A stretch of DNA of 64,000 nt from Phytoactinopolyspora halophila (GCF_003287285.1 NZ_QMIG01000002.1:248001-312000), one strand, 5' to 3'. Shown: positions 9,316-19,002, numbered from the stretch's first letter. Notes: generated by a model not told the origin, from the sequence alone. Numbers and translations: made by a program.

Positions 9316-9531
9316 GTGCCGACATACGCGTTTCACTGCCGAGCCTGCGACACGACGTTCGATGTTGCCCGCCCGATGGCCCAAGCGAACGCGCCCGCGA
9401 GCTGTCCTGACGGACACGAGGACACGGTGAAACTGCTCACCACGGTAGGCATTGCAAGCACCGGCAGCGCTCCCAGCCCCGCACCGGCTGGCGGGGGCTG
9501 CTGTGGCGGCGCCTGCGGTTGCGGCCACTGA
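9316..9531 (+). CDS. FmdB-like small zinc ribbon protein
   Basis: 71-residue protein. The start (PTYAFHCRACDTTFDV) is the hallmark of the FmdB regulatory-protein/zinc ribbon family, with CRAC as the first metal knuckle and CPDGH as the second. The tail is unusual: GGGCCGGACGCGH, a Cys/Gly/His-rich end that could bind extra metal. GTG start with a weak GAAGG 2 nt upstream; the longer open frame upstream lacks any ribosome site. The family's role is not settled. The Fur/Zur-like box upstream hints at metal control (inference). Confidence 0.75.
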   Translation: MPTYAFHCRACDTTFDVARPMAQANAPASCPDGHEDTVKLLTTVGIASTGSAPSPAPAGGGCCGGACGCGH

Positions 9532-9614
9532 ACGCGCCCCTACCTCGGCACGCAGGATGCTTGCCGGACAGCGTGGCCGATCCCGCCGATCTCGTCGGCT
9601 GGGCGCATCCCGAA

Positions 9615-9662
9615 GATCATTGACGGCCGCACACACGTCCATGTCGGCCATCGTCAATGATC
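9615..9662. terminator. Long stem-loop after FmdB gene
   Basis: GATCATTGACG (9615-9625) and its exact complement CGTCAATGATC (9652-9662) enclose 26 nt, and the stem can continue through GCCG/CGGC with a CAT bulge. It lies between the FmdB-like gene and the acetyltransferase gene. It may end transcription of the first or serve as an operator for the second; there is no T run. Confidence 0.45.
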
Positions 9663-9718
9663 AGCACGGAACAGGGTAGGGAGGACCAGTCACTCCGAGA
9701 TACCGTGAATCCCATACG

Positions 9719-10276
9719 GTGAAGGGCATGATCTGGAACATCAACACAGAGCTGGGATCACTAACCCTCCGTGAACAGATCGAGCCCGAAGACGAGAGTG
9801 ACATCATCGCCCTGTTCCGTGCCTGTGACGACTGGTTCGAGGCCGCGACCGGCGGACCATCCGCGCCGGGCGACGTCCAGAGCCTGTTCTACTCGCTGCC
9901 CGAAGGCGCCAACATGAACGACAAGCGCCTGTTCACGCTTCGCGACGACGGCGACATCATCGGCCTCGTCGATGCCGTCCTTCATTACCCCAGTCCCCAG
10001 TCCTGCGCCATCGGCACCTTCCTGATCGCGCCGTCCTATCGCCGCCATCGTGCTGGAACGTTGGCCGCCCATCTACTCCTGGACGAGGCCCGATCCGCAG
10101 GCCTCGACCACATCACCGCCACCGTTCCCGATGGCTGGCGACCCGGTATTGAATTCCTGAAATCGCTCGGGTTTGAGATCGGCGACATCCAGCCCCGCAG
10201 CACCAACCGCCGCATACACGATCACGAGCCTCCCGTGCGACGAGCCACCCTGACCCTCGCGTCTCCAGGAACCTAA
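9719..10276 (+). CDS. GNAT-family N-acetyltransferase
   Basis: 185-residue protein with the GNAT fold. The central strand GTFLIAPSYRRHRAGTLAAHLLLDEA holds the acetyl-CoA pyrophosphate-binding turn (YRRHRAG) and is followed by the TATVP strand and the FLKSLGFE motif that ends most GNAT domains. The N-terminal part (IIALFRACDDWFEAATG) is like many uncharacterised GNATs, and the substrate cannot be predicted. Start is GTG, but an ATG three codons later is equally possible. It stands alone: a stem-loop precedes it and a good promoter for the next gene follows. Confidence 0.8.
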   Translation: MKGMIWNINTELGSLTLREQIEPEDESDIIALFRACDDWFEAATGGPSAPGDVQSLFYSLPEGANMNDKRLFTLRDDGDIIGLVDAVLHYPSPQSCAIGTFLIAPSYRRHRAGTLAAHLLLDEARSAGLDHITATVPDGWRPGIEFLKSLGFEIGDIQPRSTNRRIHDHEPPVRRATLTLASPGT

Positions 10277-10283
10277 AAATCGA

Positions 10284-10312
10284 TTGACGCACGCGCTGCG
10301 GCGCCGTAATCT
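10284..10312 (+). promoter_or_regulatory. Sigma-70-type promoter before the HelD gene
   Basis: TTGACG and TAATCT are separated by exactly 17 bases, close to the consensus of the housekeeping sigma factor. The pair lies about 80 bp upstream of the HelD-like start codon. Confidence 0.55.
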
Positions 10313-10395
10313 GCCAAACTCTTCGCGACTGGACCGGCAGCCCGGGCCGTCGGAAAGATCCATCTTCCGCCGAGCCTTGAGGAGGCCGACATCTC

Positions 10396-12459
10396 ATGGC
10401 TGCCCAGCCGCCCGCCACCCCCGAGGACGTTCTCGCCACCGAACGCGCCTACATGCGTCGCGCCCGGACGCTTCTCGGGGCGATGCGCGAGCGCACGGTG
10501 TCCCTCACTGCGCAGAGCGGTGACCACGTATCTACCGAGTATCTGAAGGCATCGCTGTACCGGCGAGCCAAGGCCCTGGAGGACGACCCGTCACTGCCGC
10601 TGTTCTTCGGCCGCATCGACCGGCTGCAGACCACGGAGCCGGGCAGCGACGCTCCTGCCGATGCCGAGACCTTTCACATCGGCCGCCGCCATGTGATGGA
10701 CGAAGCCGGCGACCCCGTCGTCGTCGACTGGCGCGCGGACGTCGCCCGGGCCTTCTATCAGGCGACCCGCAGCGATCCGCACGGCGTGACGCGACGCCGT
10801 CGCTTCGGTTTCGCTGCTGGTGAGCTGACCTCTTTCGAGGATGAGCACCTCCTGGATCCCGATGAACCAGATACGGCGAGCCGGATTCTCGCCGAGGAAA
10901 TCGAACAGCCTCGGGTGGGACCGATGCGTGACATCGTCGCGACCATTCAGCCCGAGCAGGACGACGTCGTGCGGTTTCCACTGGAACGTTCCGTGTGTGT
11001 GCAGGGCGCCCCGGGCACCGGCAAGACGGCCGTCGGTCTCCACCGGGCCGCCTACCTCCTGCACACGTACCGTGACCGGCTCCGCCGTACCGGCGTGCTG
11101 ATCCTCGGTCCCAACCGTGCGTTTCTGCACTACATATCTCAGGTCCTGCCGGCGCTCGGCGAGGTCGATGTCCAGCAGATGACGGTATCCGAGCTCGTCG
11201 ACCACGTGCCCATCCGTGGTCGGGATGACCTCGAAACAGCAGCCCTCAAGGGCGATCCGCGAATGGCGCACGTGATCCGTCGGGCTATCTGGTCACACGT
11301 GAACGACCCCGTCGAGCCGCTACACGTTCCTCGCGGCGCCCGCACGTGGCGTGTACCGGCCAGCGAGGCCGCTGAGACGATCGCCGCACTACGCGCCCGC
11401 GGCGACGGATACGCCACCGCACGCGCCCTGCTCGCACAGCGGCTGGCACATCGAGTCCTGCTGCGGATCGAGGCATCCGGACAGGTCACGGACGATCGCG
11501 TGCAAAACGCCGTGGCTCGCTCGCGGCCGATGAAAGCCTATGTCGACGCCATCTGGCCGGCCCTGGACCCGGCAAAGATCGTGATGCGCCTGCTGAGCGA
11601 CACCGACTTTCTCGCCGATGCGGCCGCGGGCATCTTGCGCGACGACGAGCAGGACCTGATCCGCTGGTCCCGAGCCCCCAGGAGTGTGCGTTCGGCACCG
11701 TGGACCCATGCTGATGCCGTTCTGGTCGACGAAGCGACCGCGATGATGCAGCGATTCAGCGGGCTCGGTCACGTCGTCCTCGACGAGGCGCAAGATCTCT
11801 CCCCGATGGAATTGCGTGCCGTCGGCCGCCGTATCAGCGGATCGACCACCGTCCTCGGTGACATCGCCCAGGGAACGACGCCGTGGGCGACGCCGGCGTG
11901 GCCGGATGCGCTGGCCCACCTCGGCCAGGAAGATGCCCACATCGAGATCCTGCGTCAGGGGTTCCGGGTGCCGGCCACCGTCGTGGCATTCTCTTCCCGC
12001 CTGCTGCCCACCATCGCGCCCGAGATCGCTCCACCCGAGCCGGTACGCACCAACCGCGGTCAGCTAGAAGTGATCTCGGCGGGGGACGCGTCGTTCGTGT
12101 CCACAGTGCGCCGCGTTCGCGAACGTCCGGGCTCGCTTGGCGTGATCGCCTCCGATCCGATGGTCGACGAGGTCGGCCGATGGCTGCAGGAAGCTGGCCT
12201 GGCGTTCGGTCAGCTCGACGACGACGCCGCGTCCACGCTGGTCCCGGCGAGCCTGGCCAAGGGACTCGAATATGATCACGTCGTGGTCGTCGAGCCCGCC
12301 GCGATCGCCTCCGAGGAACGGTCCACCGGCGAACTCTCAGGGCTTCGCCGGCTCTACGTCGCCCTCACCCGGGCCGTCTCGTCACTCACGGTGGTGCACA
12401 GCGCGCCGCTTCCGGAAGCACTCCTCGACGCCGATGCTCACCGTGTTCCTTCGTCGTAG
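10396..12459 (+). CDS. helD: HelD-like UvrD-family ATPase (RNA polymerase recycling)
   Basis: 687-residue superfamily 1 ATPase. Walker A is GAPGTGKT at residues 204-211, Walker B is VVLDEAQDLSPME, and motifs near the end (GLEYDHVVVVEP, RRLYVALTRA) are intact. The N-terminal stretch with IGRRHVMDEAGDPVVVDWRADVARAFY and the GLHRAAYLLHTYR patch after Walker A are typical of HelD, which binds RNA polymerase and releases stalled complexes; in actinobacteria it can also protect against rifampicin (family knowledge). The last 22 bases overlap the convergent XPB helicase gene, so each gene must end transcription inside the other or share antisense RNA. A plain DNA helicase IV is the alternative. Confidence 0.85.
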   Translation: MAAQPPATPEDVLATERAYMRRARTLLGAMRERTVSLTAQSGDHVSTEYLKASLYRRAKALEDDPSLPLFFGRIDRLQTTEPGSDAPADAETFHIGRRHVMDEAGDPVVVDWRADVARAFYQATRSDPHGVTRRRRFGFAAGELTSFEDEHLLDPDEPDTASRILAEEIEQPRVGPMRDIVATIQPEQDDVVRFPLERSVCVQGAPGTGKTAVGLHRAAYLLHTYRDRLRRTGVLILGPNRAFLHYISQVLPALGEVDVQQMTVSELVDHVPIRGRDDLETAALKGDPRMAHVIRRAIWSHVNDPVEPLHVPRGARTWRVPASEAAETIAALRARGDGYATARALLAQRLAHRVLLRIEASGQVTDDRVQNAVARSRPMKAYVDAIWPALDPAKIVMRLLSDTDFLADAAAGILRDDEQDLIRWSRAPRSVRSAPWTHADAVLVDEATAMMQRFSGLGHVVLDEAQDLSPMELRAVGRRISGSTTVLGDIAQGTTPWATPAWPDALAHLGQEDAHIEILRQGFRVPATVVAFSSRLLPTIAPEIAPPEPVRTNRGQLEVISAGDASFVSTVRRVRERPGSLGVIASDPMVDEVGRWLQEAGLAFGQLDDDAASTLVPASLAKGLEYDHVVVVEPAAIASEERSTGELSGLRRLYVALTRAVSSLTVVHSAPLPEALLDADAHRVPSS

Positions 12460-14102
12460 AGCACCTCTTCGGCGTCGGTGATCCGATAGGCGTAGCCCTG
12501 CTCAGCCAGAAAACGCTGACGGTGCTGGGCATACTCCTGGTCCAGAGTGTCGCGAGCGATCACCGAGTAGAACCGCGCCGTGCGGCCGTCCTGCTTGGGG
12601 CGCAAGAGACGCCCGAGCCGCTGCGCTTCTTCCTGGCGCGATCCGAATGTGCCGGATACCTGGATGGCCACGCTCGCCTCGGGAAGGTCGATCGAGAAGT
12701 TGGCAACCTTGCTCACCACCAGCGTCTCGATCTCGCCCGTCCGGAACGCGTCGAACAATCGCTGCCGCTCGCGGACGCTCGTGTCCCCCTTGACGACCGG
12801 CGCATCCAGCAGTTCGCCGAGCTCGTCGAGCTGGTCGATGTAGTGGCCGATGATCAGAGTTTGCTCACCGTCGTGCTGCTTGACCAACTGCTCGACGACG
12901 CGTGTCTTCGTGTCAGTACATGAGGCAAGCCGATAGCGCTCGTCGGGCTCGGCAGTCGCGTAGGCAAGACGCTCGCTGTCGGTGAGGGTGACCCGAACCT
13001 CGACGCAGTCGGCCGGCGCGATGTATCCCTGGTTCTCGATCTCCTTCCACGGAGCGTCGTAACGCTTGGGACCGATGAGGGTGAACACGTCACCTTCCCG
13101 GCCGTCCTCCCGCACGAGCGTGGCGGTCAATCCCAGCCGCCGCCGGGCCTGCAGATCGGCGGTCATCCGGAAGATCGGCGCGGGCAGCAAGTGGACCTCG
13201 TCGTAGATGATCAGGCCCCAATCTCGCGCCTCGAACAGCTCCATGTGGGCATATGCGCCCTTGCGGCGCGTCGTCAGAACCTGGTACGTCGCCACCGTGA
13301 TGGGACGCACCTCTTTCTTGGTCCCGGAGTATTCGCCGATCTCGTCTTCGGTGAGGTTGGTGCGCCGGATCAGCTCGGAACGCCACTGCCGTGCGGCCAC
13401 GGTGTTGGTCACCAGAATCAGGGTGGTGCATTGCGCGTACGCCATGGCCGCCGCGCCCACGAGCGTCTTGCCCGCACCACACGGCAGCACCACGACGCCC
13501 GAACCGCCGTGCCAGAAGCCCGACGCGGCATCGCGCTGGTAGGGCCGCAGCGACCAGCCCTCCTCGTTCAGCGTGATGGCATGCGCCTCGCCATCCACAT
13601 ACCCCGCGTAATCTTCGGCTGGCCACCCCAGTTTCACCAGGGCCTGCTTGAGATTTCCACGCTCGGACGGGTGCACGATCACCGTGTCGTTGTCGATGCG
13701 CGCGCCAACCAGCGGTGCGACCCGTTTAGACCGCAGGACCTCCTCCAACACCGGGCGGTCCGTGGCATGCAAGACGAGTCCGTGCGCCGGGTGAGACTCC
13801 AGGCGTAGCCGACCGTATCGGGCCATGGTCTCGGCGATGTCGACGAGCATGGCGTGCGGCACGGGGTACCGCGAGTATTGCATCAGCGTATCGACCACTT
13901 GTTCGGCATCGTGCCCGGCGGCCCGAGCATTCCAGAGTCCCAGGGGTGTCACGCGATACGTATGGACGTGCTCCGGTGCGCGTTCCAGCTCGGCGAAGGG
14001 CGCGATCGCCCGGCGGCAGGCCTCGGCCATCTCGTGGCCGGCCTCGAGGAGCAAGGTCTTGTCACTTTGCACGATCAGCGGTCCGTCGGTCACGCTCGCC
14101 AT
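12438..14102 (-). CDS. XPB/Ssl2-type DNA repair helicase
   Basis: 554-residue superfamily 2 helicase of the bacterial XPB family, about the size of the mycobacterial homologue. The N-terminal damage-recognition-like domain is followed by LRPYQRDAA, Walker A PCGAGKT, DEVH (IIYDEVHLLP), GLTATLVREDG and the C-terminal QRLGRLLRPK motif. It unwinds DNA 3' to 5' in vitro in other actinobacteria; its cell role is thought to be in repair. The ATG has GAGAGGAGA just upstream; a longer open frame in that direction crosses a gene-free gap and is not convincing. It lies near a WYL/XPB-associated gene, as in Mycobacterium, with an LCP gene in between. Confidence 0.92.
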   Translation of the reverse strand: MASVTDGPLIVQSDKTLLLEAGHEMAEACRRAIAPFAELERAPEHVHTYRVTPLGLWNARAAGHDAEQVVDTLMQYSRYPVPHAMLVDIAETMARYGRLRLESHPAHGLVLHATDRPVLEEVLRSKRVAPLVGARIDNDTVIVHPSERGNLKQALVKLGWPAEDYAGYVDGEAHAITLNEEGWSLRPYQRDAASGFWHGGSGVVVLPCGAGKTLVGAAAMAYAQCTTLILVTNTVAARQWRSELIRRTNLTEDEIGEYSGTKKEVRPITVATYQVLTTRRKGAYAHMELFEARDWGLIIYDEVHLLPAPIFRMTADLQARRRLGLTATLVREDGREGDVFTLIGPKRYDAPWKEIENQGYIAPADCVEVRVTLTDSERLAYATAEPDERYRLASCTDTKTRVVEQLVKQHDGEQTLIIGHYIDQLDELGELLDAPVVKGDTSVRERQRLFDAFRTGEIETLVVSKVANFSIDLPEASVAIQVSGTFGSRQEEAQRLGRLLRPKQDGRTARFYSVIARDTLDQEYAQHRQRFLAEQGYAYRITDAEEVLYDEGTR

Positions 14103-14219
14103 TCTCCTCTCCCGGCGCCGCGTGTCCACAATCCATGACTGCTCGTACGATCGCACCAAGGTCAGGTTTTGATTGCGTTGTGACGGGTGCCCTAGGTCAG
14201 ATGATCGGTCTTGGGCACA

Positions 14220-15833
14220 ATGAGCGCGATGCCCACACGAGATCGCCCCCCGCATCCGACCGGAGCCACCGCCATGGGCCGGTCGCGAGGGGGACCAGCG
14301 CCTGGCGCGTTCCGGCGCTTTCTCGGCTGGTCCATTGCCGGCGTTCTGATACCAGGGCTCGGCTTGCTCGCCGCCGGGAGGCGTTGGATCGGTTCCGCCA
14401 TCCTCGCGCTCTTTCTCGGCGGGATCGCTGCCGCGGGCATCTACGCGTACCGGGCCGGAACGAACGGACTGGTACGGCTCGCCGCCGATTCCGAGCGAAT
14501 GACCATCGTCGGATTCGCGCTGCTCGCTATCGCCACCCTGTGGCTGCTCAACGCCGTCGTCGGCTTCCACCTGCTTCAGCCCCCGGGGTTGCGCATCTCG
14601 CAGCGCCTCCTCGCCGTGTTGCTGGTGATCGCAGTCGCGTCCGTCGTGATCACCCCGATCGGTATCGGAGCTCGGTACGCGTCGACGCAGCGCGACTTCA
14701 TCGAGTCGGTCTTTCCCGACGAGCGGGATCGGCACAGCCTGACCATTCCGGACAATTCCACGGACGAAGACCCGTGGGCAGGCAAGGATCGGGTCGACAT
14801 CCTCCTTCTCGGATCGGACGCCGACGAGAACCGCACGGGTGTGCGACCCGACACGATCATGGTGGCGAGCGTCCACACCGAGACCGGCGACACCGCGCTC
14901 TTCTCGGTACCCCGCAACCTCCAGTACACCCCCCTGCCCGAAGGACCTCTGGCGGAGGCCTATCCGGACGGGTTTCGCGGAGTTCCCGAGTCCGAGTACT
15001 GGGTTTCTTCGATCTACAACAACCTTCCCGCCCAGTTCCCCGACTATTTCGAGGGAATCGAGGATCCCGGTGCGGAGGCGATGAAACTTGCCGTGGGCGA
15101 AGCCCTCGGGCTGGACATCGACTACTACATCATGGTGAATCTGGACGGTTTCGAGGCAATCGTCAACGCGCTCGGTGGCGTCGAGATCGACGTTCCCTAT
15201 CGCATCCCGATCGGAACGCAGCTCACCAGCGCAGGGACGTGCACACCCGCCCGGGGCTGGATCGAAGAAGGTGATCAGCAGCTACTCAGTGGCGGCGAAG
15301 CGCTGTGGTTCGCTCGGGCCCGCTGCGGCCCACCGCCGGTATCCGACGACTACGAACGGATGCGGCGGCAGCGCTGCCTCATCGGCGCGATCGCTAACCA
15401 GGTCAATCCGTCTACACTGCTGACACGGTATCTTCAACTGGAGAGCGCCACGCGGGAGAACTTCTCGACCGACATCGGGCGGCAGCGGCTGGAAGACTTC
15501 GCCGAACTGGGATTGCGAGTCCAGGACGCCGAGATCCGGAGCCTCCCGTTCACCGATAAGATCGTCGACTACTACGAACCGGACTTCGAGCTGATGCGCC
15601 AGTTCGTCCAGGAGTCGATCGCCTCACTCACGGAACCGCCCGACGAGCATTCCCCCGATCAGAACGAGGGCACGGGCGACGTCGGCGAGGAGACGCCGGG
15701 CGACGTCGACGGCGAGCCGAACCCTGGGAGCGATCCGGGCGATCAACGAGAACCGGAGCAAGATCCCGGACAAGATGCCGGCCCAGGCGACCAGCCAGAC
15801 CGAGGTGCCGAGCCCATCGACGAGGTCTGCTGA
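14220..15833 (+). CDS. LytR-CpsA-Psr (LCP) family glycopolymer ligase
   Basis: 537-residue membrane protein that probably attaches teichoic-acid-like or other glycopolymers to peptidoglycan. Three or four hydrophobic segments occupy roughly residues 30-160, more than the single anchor of most LCP proteins. The extracellular LCP domain starts near 193 (DILLLGSDADENRTGVRPDTIM) and has the SVPRNL motif and the conserved arginines. The C-terminal 70 residues are acidic and Pro/Gly-rich, probably disordered. ATG chosen; another ATG lies three codons later and a TTG three codons earlier, none with a strong ribosome site. It is convergent with the next gene with only 10 bp between stops. Confidence 0.85.
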   Translation: MSAMPTRDRPPHPTGATAMGRSRGGPAPGAFRRFLGWSIAGVLIPGLGLLAAGRRWIGSAILALFLGGIAAAGIYAYRAGTNGLVRLAADSERMTIVGFALLAIATLWLLNAVVGFHLLQPPGLRISQRLLAVLLVIAVASVVITPIGIGARYASTQRDFIESVFPDERDRHSLTIPDNSTDEDPWAGKDRVDILLLGSDADENRTGVRPDTIMVASVHTETGDTALFSVPRNLQYTPLPEGPLAEAYPDGFRGVPESEYWVSSIYNNLPAQFPDYFEGIEDPGAEAMKLAVGEALGLDIDYYIMVNLDGFEAIVNALGGVEIDVPYRIPIGTQLTSAGTCTPARGWIEEGDQQLLSGGEALWFARARCGPPPVSDDYERMRRQRCLIGAIANQVNPSTLLTRYLQLESATRENFSTDIGRQRLEDFAELGLRVQDAEIRSLPFTDKIVDYYEPDFELMRQFVQESIASLTEPPDEHSPDQNEGTGDVGEETPGDVDGEPNPGSDPGDQREPEQDPGQDAGPGDQPDRGAEPIDEVC

Positions 15834-15843
15834 CCGCTTCGGC

Positions 15844-18228
15844 TCACGTTTCCGCGGGGACCCGGGCGACACCGCTGATGCGGTGAACGGCGAAGGATCG
15901 TATCTCGTTGCTCCGATGGTCGAAGGCCGCCAGCCATCCGCCTTCCAGGCGCACCGGATCGACGACGCGTTCGCTGGTGGAACCGTGGTGATCGACGTAG
16001 CCGATCCAGACCGTCGATCCTTCTTCGAGCGCCCGTCGCAGATCGGTCATGGTCTGCACCGACGCGTTCTGCTCCAGCCTGCCCGGAACGGCGTCGGGAG
16101 GTCGCGCCGCAGACGAGCGGTCACCAGCCCGCAACGCCCGCACGGCGGCGGCCAGCACTTCCTCGGTGGGCGACGTGCGCTCTGCCGCCGGTTGGGGCGG
16201 AACGGTGCTCGGCGTCCGCCGCGGCTCGGATCGCGCGACGACGATCGAGCCGTCCGCGTTCTCGGGCGTCGGGGCGAACCCGAGCTGGCGCAACCGTTCC
16301 AGCAACGTGATGCCATCGAGCGACGACACGAGAACGGTCGGCGCCAATCGTCGCAGTCCCAGCGCCGACGCCTGCGGGCTCGCCATGATCTGGGCAAGCA
16401 CCGCGTGATCGTCACTGCGGATGAACGACGACGCGGGCCCGACTCGCAGTGACCCGTGCCGGCGAGCGACATCGTCCACCAGGTAGGACAATGGTTGTGG
16501 AACCGGTGTCCGAGACACCGACGCGAGGAACTCGTGGACATCATCCGCCGTCCGGCCGGCATCGAGTGCTCGCCGGATGGAATCCTCGGTGAATCGGTGC
16601 ACCGAAGCCCCGCCTCGGCTCTCGACCTCGGCGAGCAGGCCCAGCTCACGGATGATGTCCGAACGCAGAGGTCCGGGGGCCACGGCGGTCAGATCGGCTT
16701 GCAGGAGCACGTGGTCCAAGGGCTCGGGAAGGTGCGGCTCCAGCGCCGACGATGCGGCACTGCTGGCCCGCTCTCCCGTACCTCCGAGTAATGGCCGTGC
16801 GTACGAGGCCAATGCACCGCGGCCGGTGACCCCGAGCAGTTCGGCTTCCCGTAACGTCCACCCGACGAGATCATCGCGCAGCCGTCCTCCGCGGCGCGGC
16901 CGCCGCCAGCGTACCGCCGCTGTGACTCCGTCGCGGGTCGGCGCCGATCCGGGAGGGAGCCCGTTGAGCACATCGAGAACTTGAGCCCTGATCTCCGGGG
17001 CAACGGGGCGGTCGAGATCTCCGCCGAGGGCGGGAATCAGCCGGTCCCGGTCGTCTCGGGTGCCGACCAGCCCGGCGACCCGGCTTGTCGTCAGCCAGTC
17101 GCGGACGATGCTCACCCAGCGTTCGGCAATACTGCCGCGTTGCCACGTGTCGTACTCGCTCGTCGGAAGCCAGACGTCTTCGTCGTCCTGCGCCGTGGCA
17201 AGAAGGCCGCCGATGTACGTCAACTCGACGATCAAGGCCGCGCCGATCTCGTCGGTGTCCAGAAGCCCTGGCAATTTACGGAAGTCGCGCACCCCGAGCC
17301 CACCGGTACGCAAGACCGATGGCGGCGCTGCCGCCCAGGCGTCAAGCAGGGTCTCGATCTTTCGGACGATGTCGAAGGCGCTGGCCGCTCCCGTGCGGTC
17401 CACGAGGTCGGGATCGTGTTCCGTCACCTCCGGCTCCGGCGCGCTGACCTGGAAGTCTTTTCCTATGGTGCCGCCTCGGAGGTGCAGCCCGACTTCCCTG
17501 GGGAGCACGACGGCGTCGTCGCCGACCGGGATCAGGAGTCCGGTGGCGAGTAGATGATCGATAGGAGTGTGGGCGGAGTTTCGGTCGACGTCCCGCCGCG
17601 CGTTCTCCACCCGGCCCGTCGGTGGCCCGTCGGCGAGCACGTGCAGCGCGGGGATGGTCTCCGAGCCCAGTTCGTCGAGCAGGGCGCCCAACGCTCGCGG
17701 AGCGCTCACGTGTGCCGCGATGGTCGCCGCGTCCGCGGCGTGGTCACCGGCGAGCTGTAGCCCCAGACCTGTCCCAATCGTCGACAGCCGGGAAGCGGGT
17801 AGCGAGAGCAAGAGTTGGTGCACCGGCGGGCCAAGGCCGGCCGGGTGCGGTCCGATGATCTCGCCGATCACGCGAAGCAGGTGGATGTCCTTGTCGTCAC
17901 CCCAGATCAACGCACGGGCTCGCAGCTGCTCCAATGCTTCGCCGATCGCGTCTGCGGGGCTGTCGAGCAACTCGTGCACAGCGGTGGCCGTCGTCGGATC
18001 CGGCAAGATCGTCAGAGCGTCGACGACGTGCAGTGTGAACCGGTCGAGCCGATCCAGGGCTCGGGTGGCCGAGGCGCGGGTAGCCGCCCGGGAAGCGAGC
18101 TGACCGATGTCCACCGGTACGGGGACGACCAGATCCGGCCGCAGGCGAAGCAGGGCCGCCAGCTCGTCGTCGGTCCGAGCCCGAAGGTCGTCGGCCAGAC
18201 TCCGGGTAGGCGCGGCAGTCCTGGTCAT
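15844..18228 (-). CDS. XPB-associated helicase C-terminal/WYL-domain protein
   Basis: 794-residue protein of the actinobacterial family annotated as helicase-associated or Helicase_C_3 domain (mycobacterial Rv0862c-like). It has winged-helix-like N-terminal segments ([21 protein letters not shown]), a central domain that includes [26 protein letters not shown] and [17 protein letters not shown], and a C-terminal WYL-like module ([19 protein letters not shown]). It lacks helicase ATP motifs, so it is likely a partner or regulator of XPB. ATG with GTG directly before it; the ribosome site is weak. The gene lies next to the tandem repeats that begin 27 bp upstream of its start. Confidence 0.82.
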   Translation of the reverse strand: MTRTAAPTRSLADDLRARTDDELAALLRLRPDLVVPVPVDIGQLASRAATRASATRALDRLDRFTLHVVDALTILPDPTTATAVHELLDSPADAIGEALEQLRARALIWGDDKDIHLLRVIGEIIGPHPAGLGPPVHQLLLSLPASRLSTIGTGLGLQLAGDHAADAATIAAHVSAPRALGALLDELGSETIPALHVLADGPPTGRVENARRDVDRNSAHTPIDHLLATGLLIPVGDDAVVLPREVGLHLRGGTIGKDFQVSAPEPEVTEHDPDLVDRTGAASAFDIVRKIETLLDAWAAAPPSVLRTGGLGVRDFRKLPGLLDTDEIGAALIVELTYIGGLLATAQDDEDVWLPTSEYDTWQRGSIAERWVSIVRDWLTTSRVAGLVGTRDDRDRLIPALGGDLDRPVAPEIRAQVLDVLNGLPPGSAPTRDGVTAAVRWRRPRRGGRLRDDLVGWTLREAELLGVTGRGALASYARPLLGGTGERASSAASSALEPHLPEPLDHVLLQADLTAVAPGPLRSDIIRELGLLAEVESRGGASVHRFTEDSIRRALDAGRTADDVHEFLASVSRTPVPQPLSYLVDDVARRHGSLRVGPASSFIRSDDHAVLAQIMASPQASALGLRRLAPTVLVSSLDGITLLERLRQLGFAPTPENADGSIVVARSEPRRTPSTVPPQPAAERTSPTEEVLAAAVRALRAGDRSSAARPPDAVPGRLEQNASVQTMTDLRRALEEGSTVWIGYVDHHGSTSERVVDPVRLEGGWLAAFDHRSNEIRSFAVHRISGVARVPAET

Positions 18229-18254
18229 CACTGCCTACGATACGTCCTCTGTAC

Positions 18255-18486
18255 GGAACGGCGAGCCGGCGGACGAGGGACGAGGGAGCCGGCGAGCGTG
18301 ACCATTCAGCCCGGAACGGCGAGCCGGCGGACGAGGCACGAGGGAGCCGGCGAGCGTGACCATTCAGCCCCGAACGGCGAGCCGGCGGACGAGGCACGAG
18401 GGAGCCGGCGAGCGTGACCATTCAGCCCCGAACGGCGAGCCGGCGGACGAGGGACGAGGGAGCCGGCGAGCGTGACCATTCAGCCC
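18255..18486. repeat. Four tandem 58-bp repeats
   Basis: Four head-to-tail units (18255-18312, 18313-18370, 18371-18428, 18429-18486) differ at only a few positions: GG or CG at the first two bases and GGGACG or GGCACG in the middle. Each unit holds two GAGCCGGCG motifs and ends in GTGACCATTCAGCCC. The length is not a multiple of three and there are no spacers, so it is neither coding nor CRISPR. It lies directly upstream of the XPB-associated gene. Confidence 0.95.
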
Positions 18487-18516
18487 GCGTGGCCAGTCGC
18501 GAGGGAACGGGTGTTC

Positions 18517-18657
18517 TTAGAGGCGCCGGAGTCGTTCGAGGAGTTCCGCGCCACGTTCGGCGAATTCGCGCCGAGCTTCCTGGTCTGCCGCCTGCAGATC
18601 CGCGGTGATGGTGGGATCCACCGGCATCGCTTCGGGATTCCGTCGCTCGATATCCAC
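18517..18657 (-). CDS. Small charged hypothetical protein
   Basis: 46 codons from a GTG that begins VDIERRNPEAMPVDP, ending in a charged helix (ADQEARREFAERGAELLERL). An in-frame GTG nine codons upstream (at 18684) gives 55 residues. Codon use fits a high-GC gene: third positions are mostly G or C, and the helix is amphipathic. The GGGAGG patch directly abuts the nearer GTG, too close for a normal ribosome site; TTGACTAAT lies just upstream and could be promoter sequence of a leaderless gene. I do not recognise the family. Confidence 0.4.
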   Translation of the reverse strand: MDIERRNPEAMPVDPTITADLQAADQEARREFAERGAELLERLRRL

Positions 18658-18847
18658 CCTCCCGAGATTAGTCAATCTGTACACATCAGCAACCGGAGGA
18701 GTGATACGACTACTGACTGTTGATCATTACTTACTCTTCCGATACACGTTCTGGGTGATTGATCCCTGGGTGCCAGGTATGAGCGCCTTGCACGCTGACT
18801 CCACCCCAGAAAGCGTTTTCCGAGATCGATTAACGTGGATTCGCCGT

Positions 18848-19002
18848 GCATGGCAAAGCGTTCACCGCGCACGGCAGGGCCAGCTCACTGCGCACGGCAG
18901 GGCCGCTCGCCGTGCATGGCAGGGCCGCTCACCGCGCACGGCAGGGCCGCTCGCCGTGCATGGCAGGGACAGGTCAGCGGGCACGGCGGGGACAGGTCGG
19001 CG
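18848..19002. repeat. About seven degenerate 22-bp tandem repeats
   Basis: Units such as GCACGGCAGGGCCGCTCGCC followed by GT repeat with a period of 22 (21 to 23 in the first copies). GCATGG and GCACGG versions alternate, and the last two copies diverge to GGGACAGGTC. Twenty-two is not a multiple of three, so all reading frames are used equally and coding is unlikely. The stretch lies between the small minus-strand gene and the protease gene. Confidence 0.9.

Noticed and set aside
18255-19002. Possible CRISPR arrays
   Set aside because: Repeats are directly adjacent with no unique spacers, and no cas genes are present.
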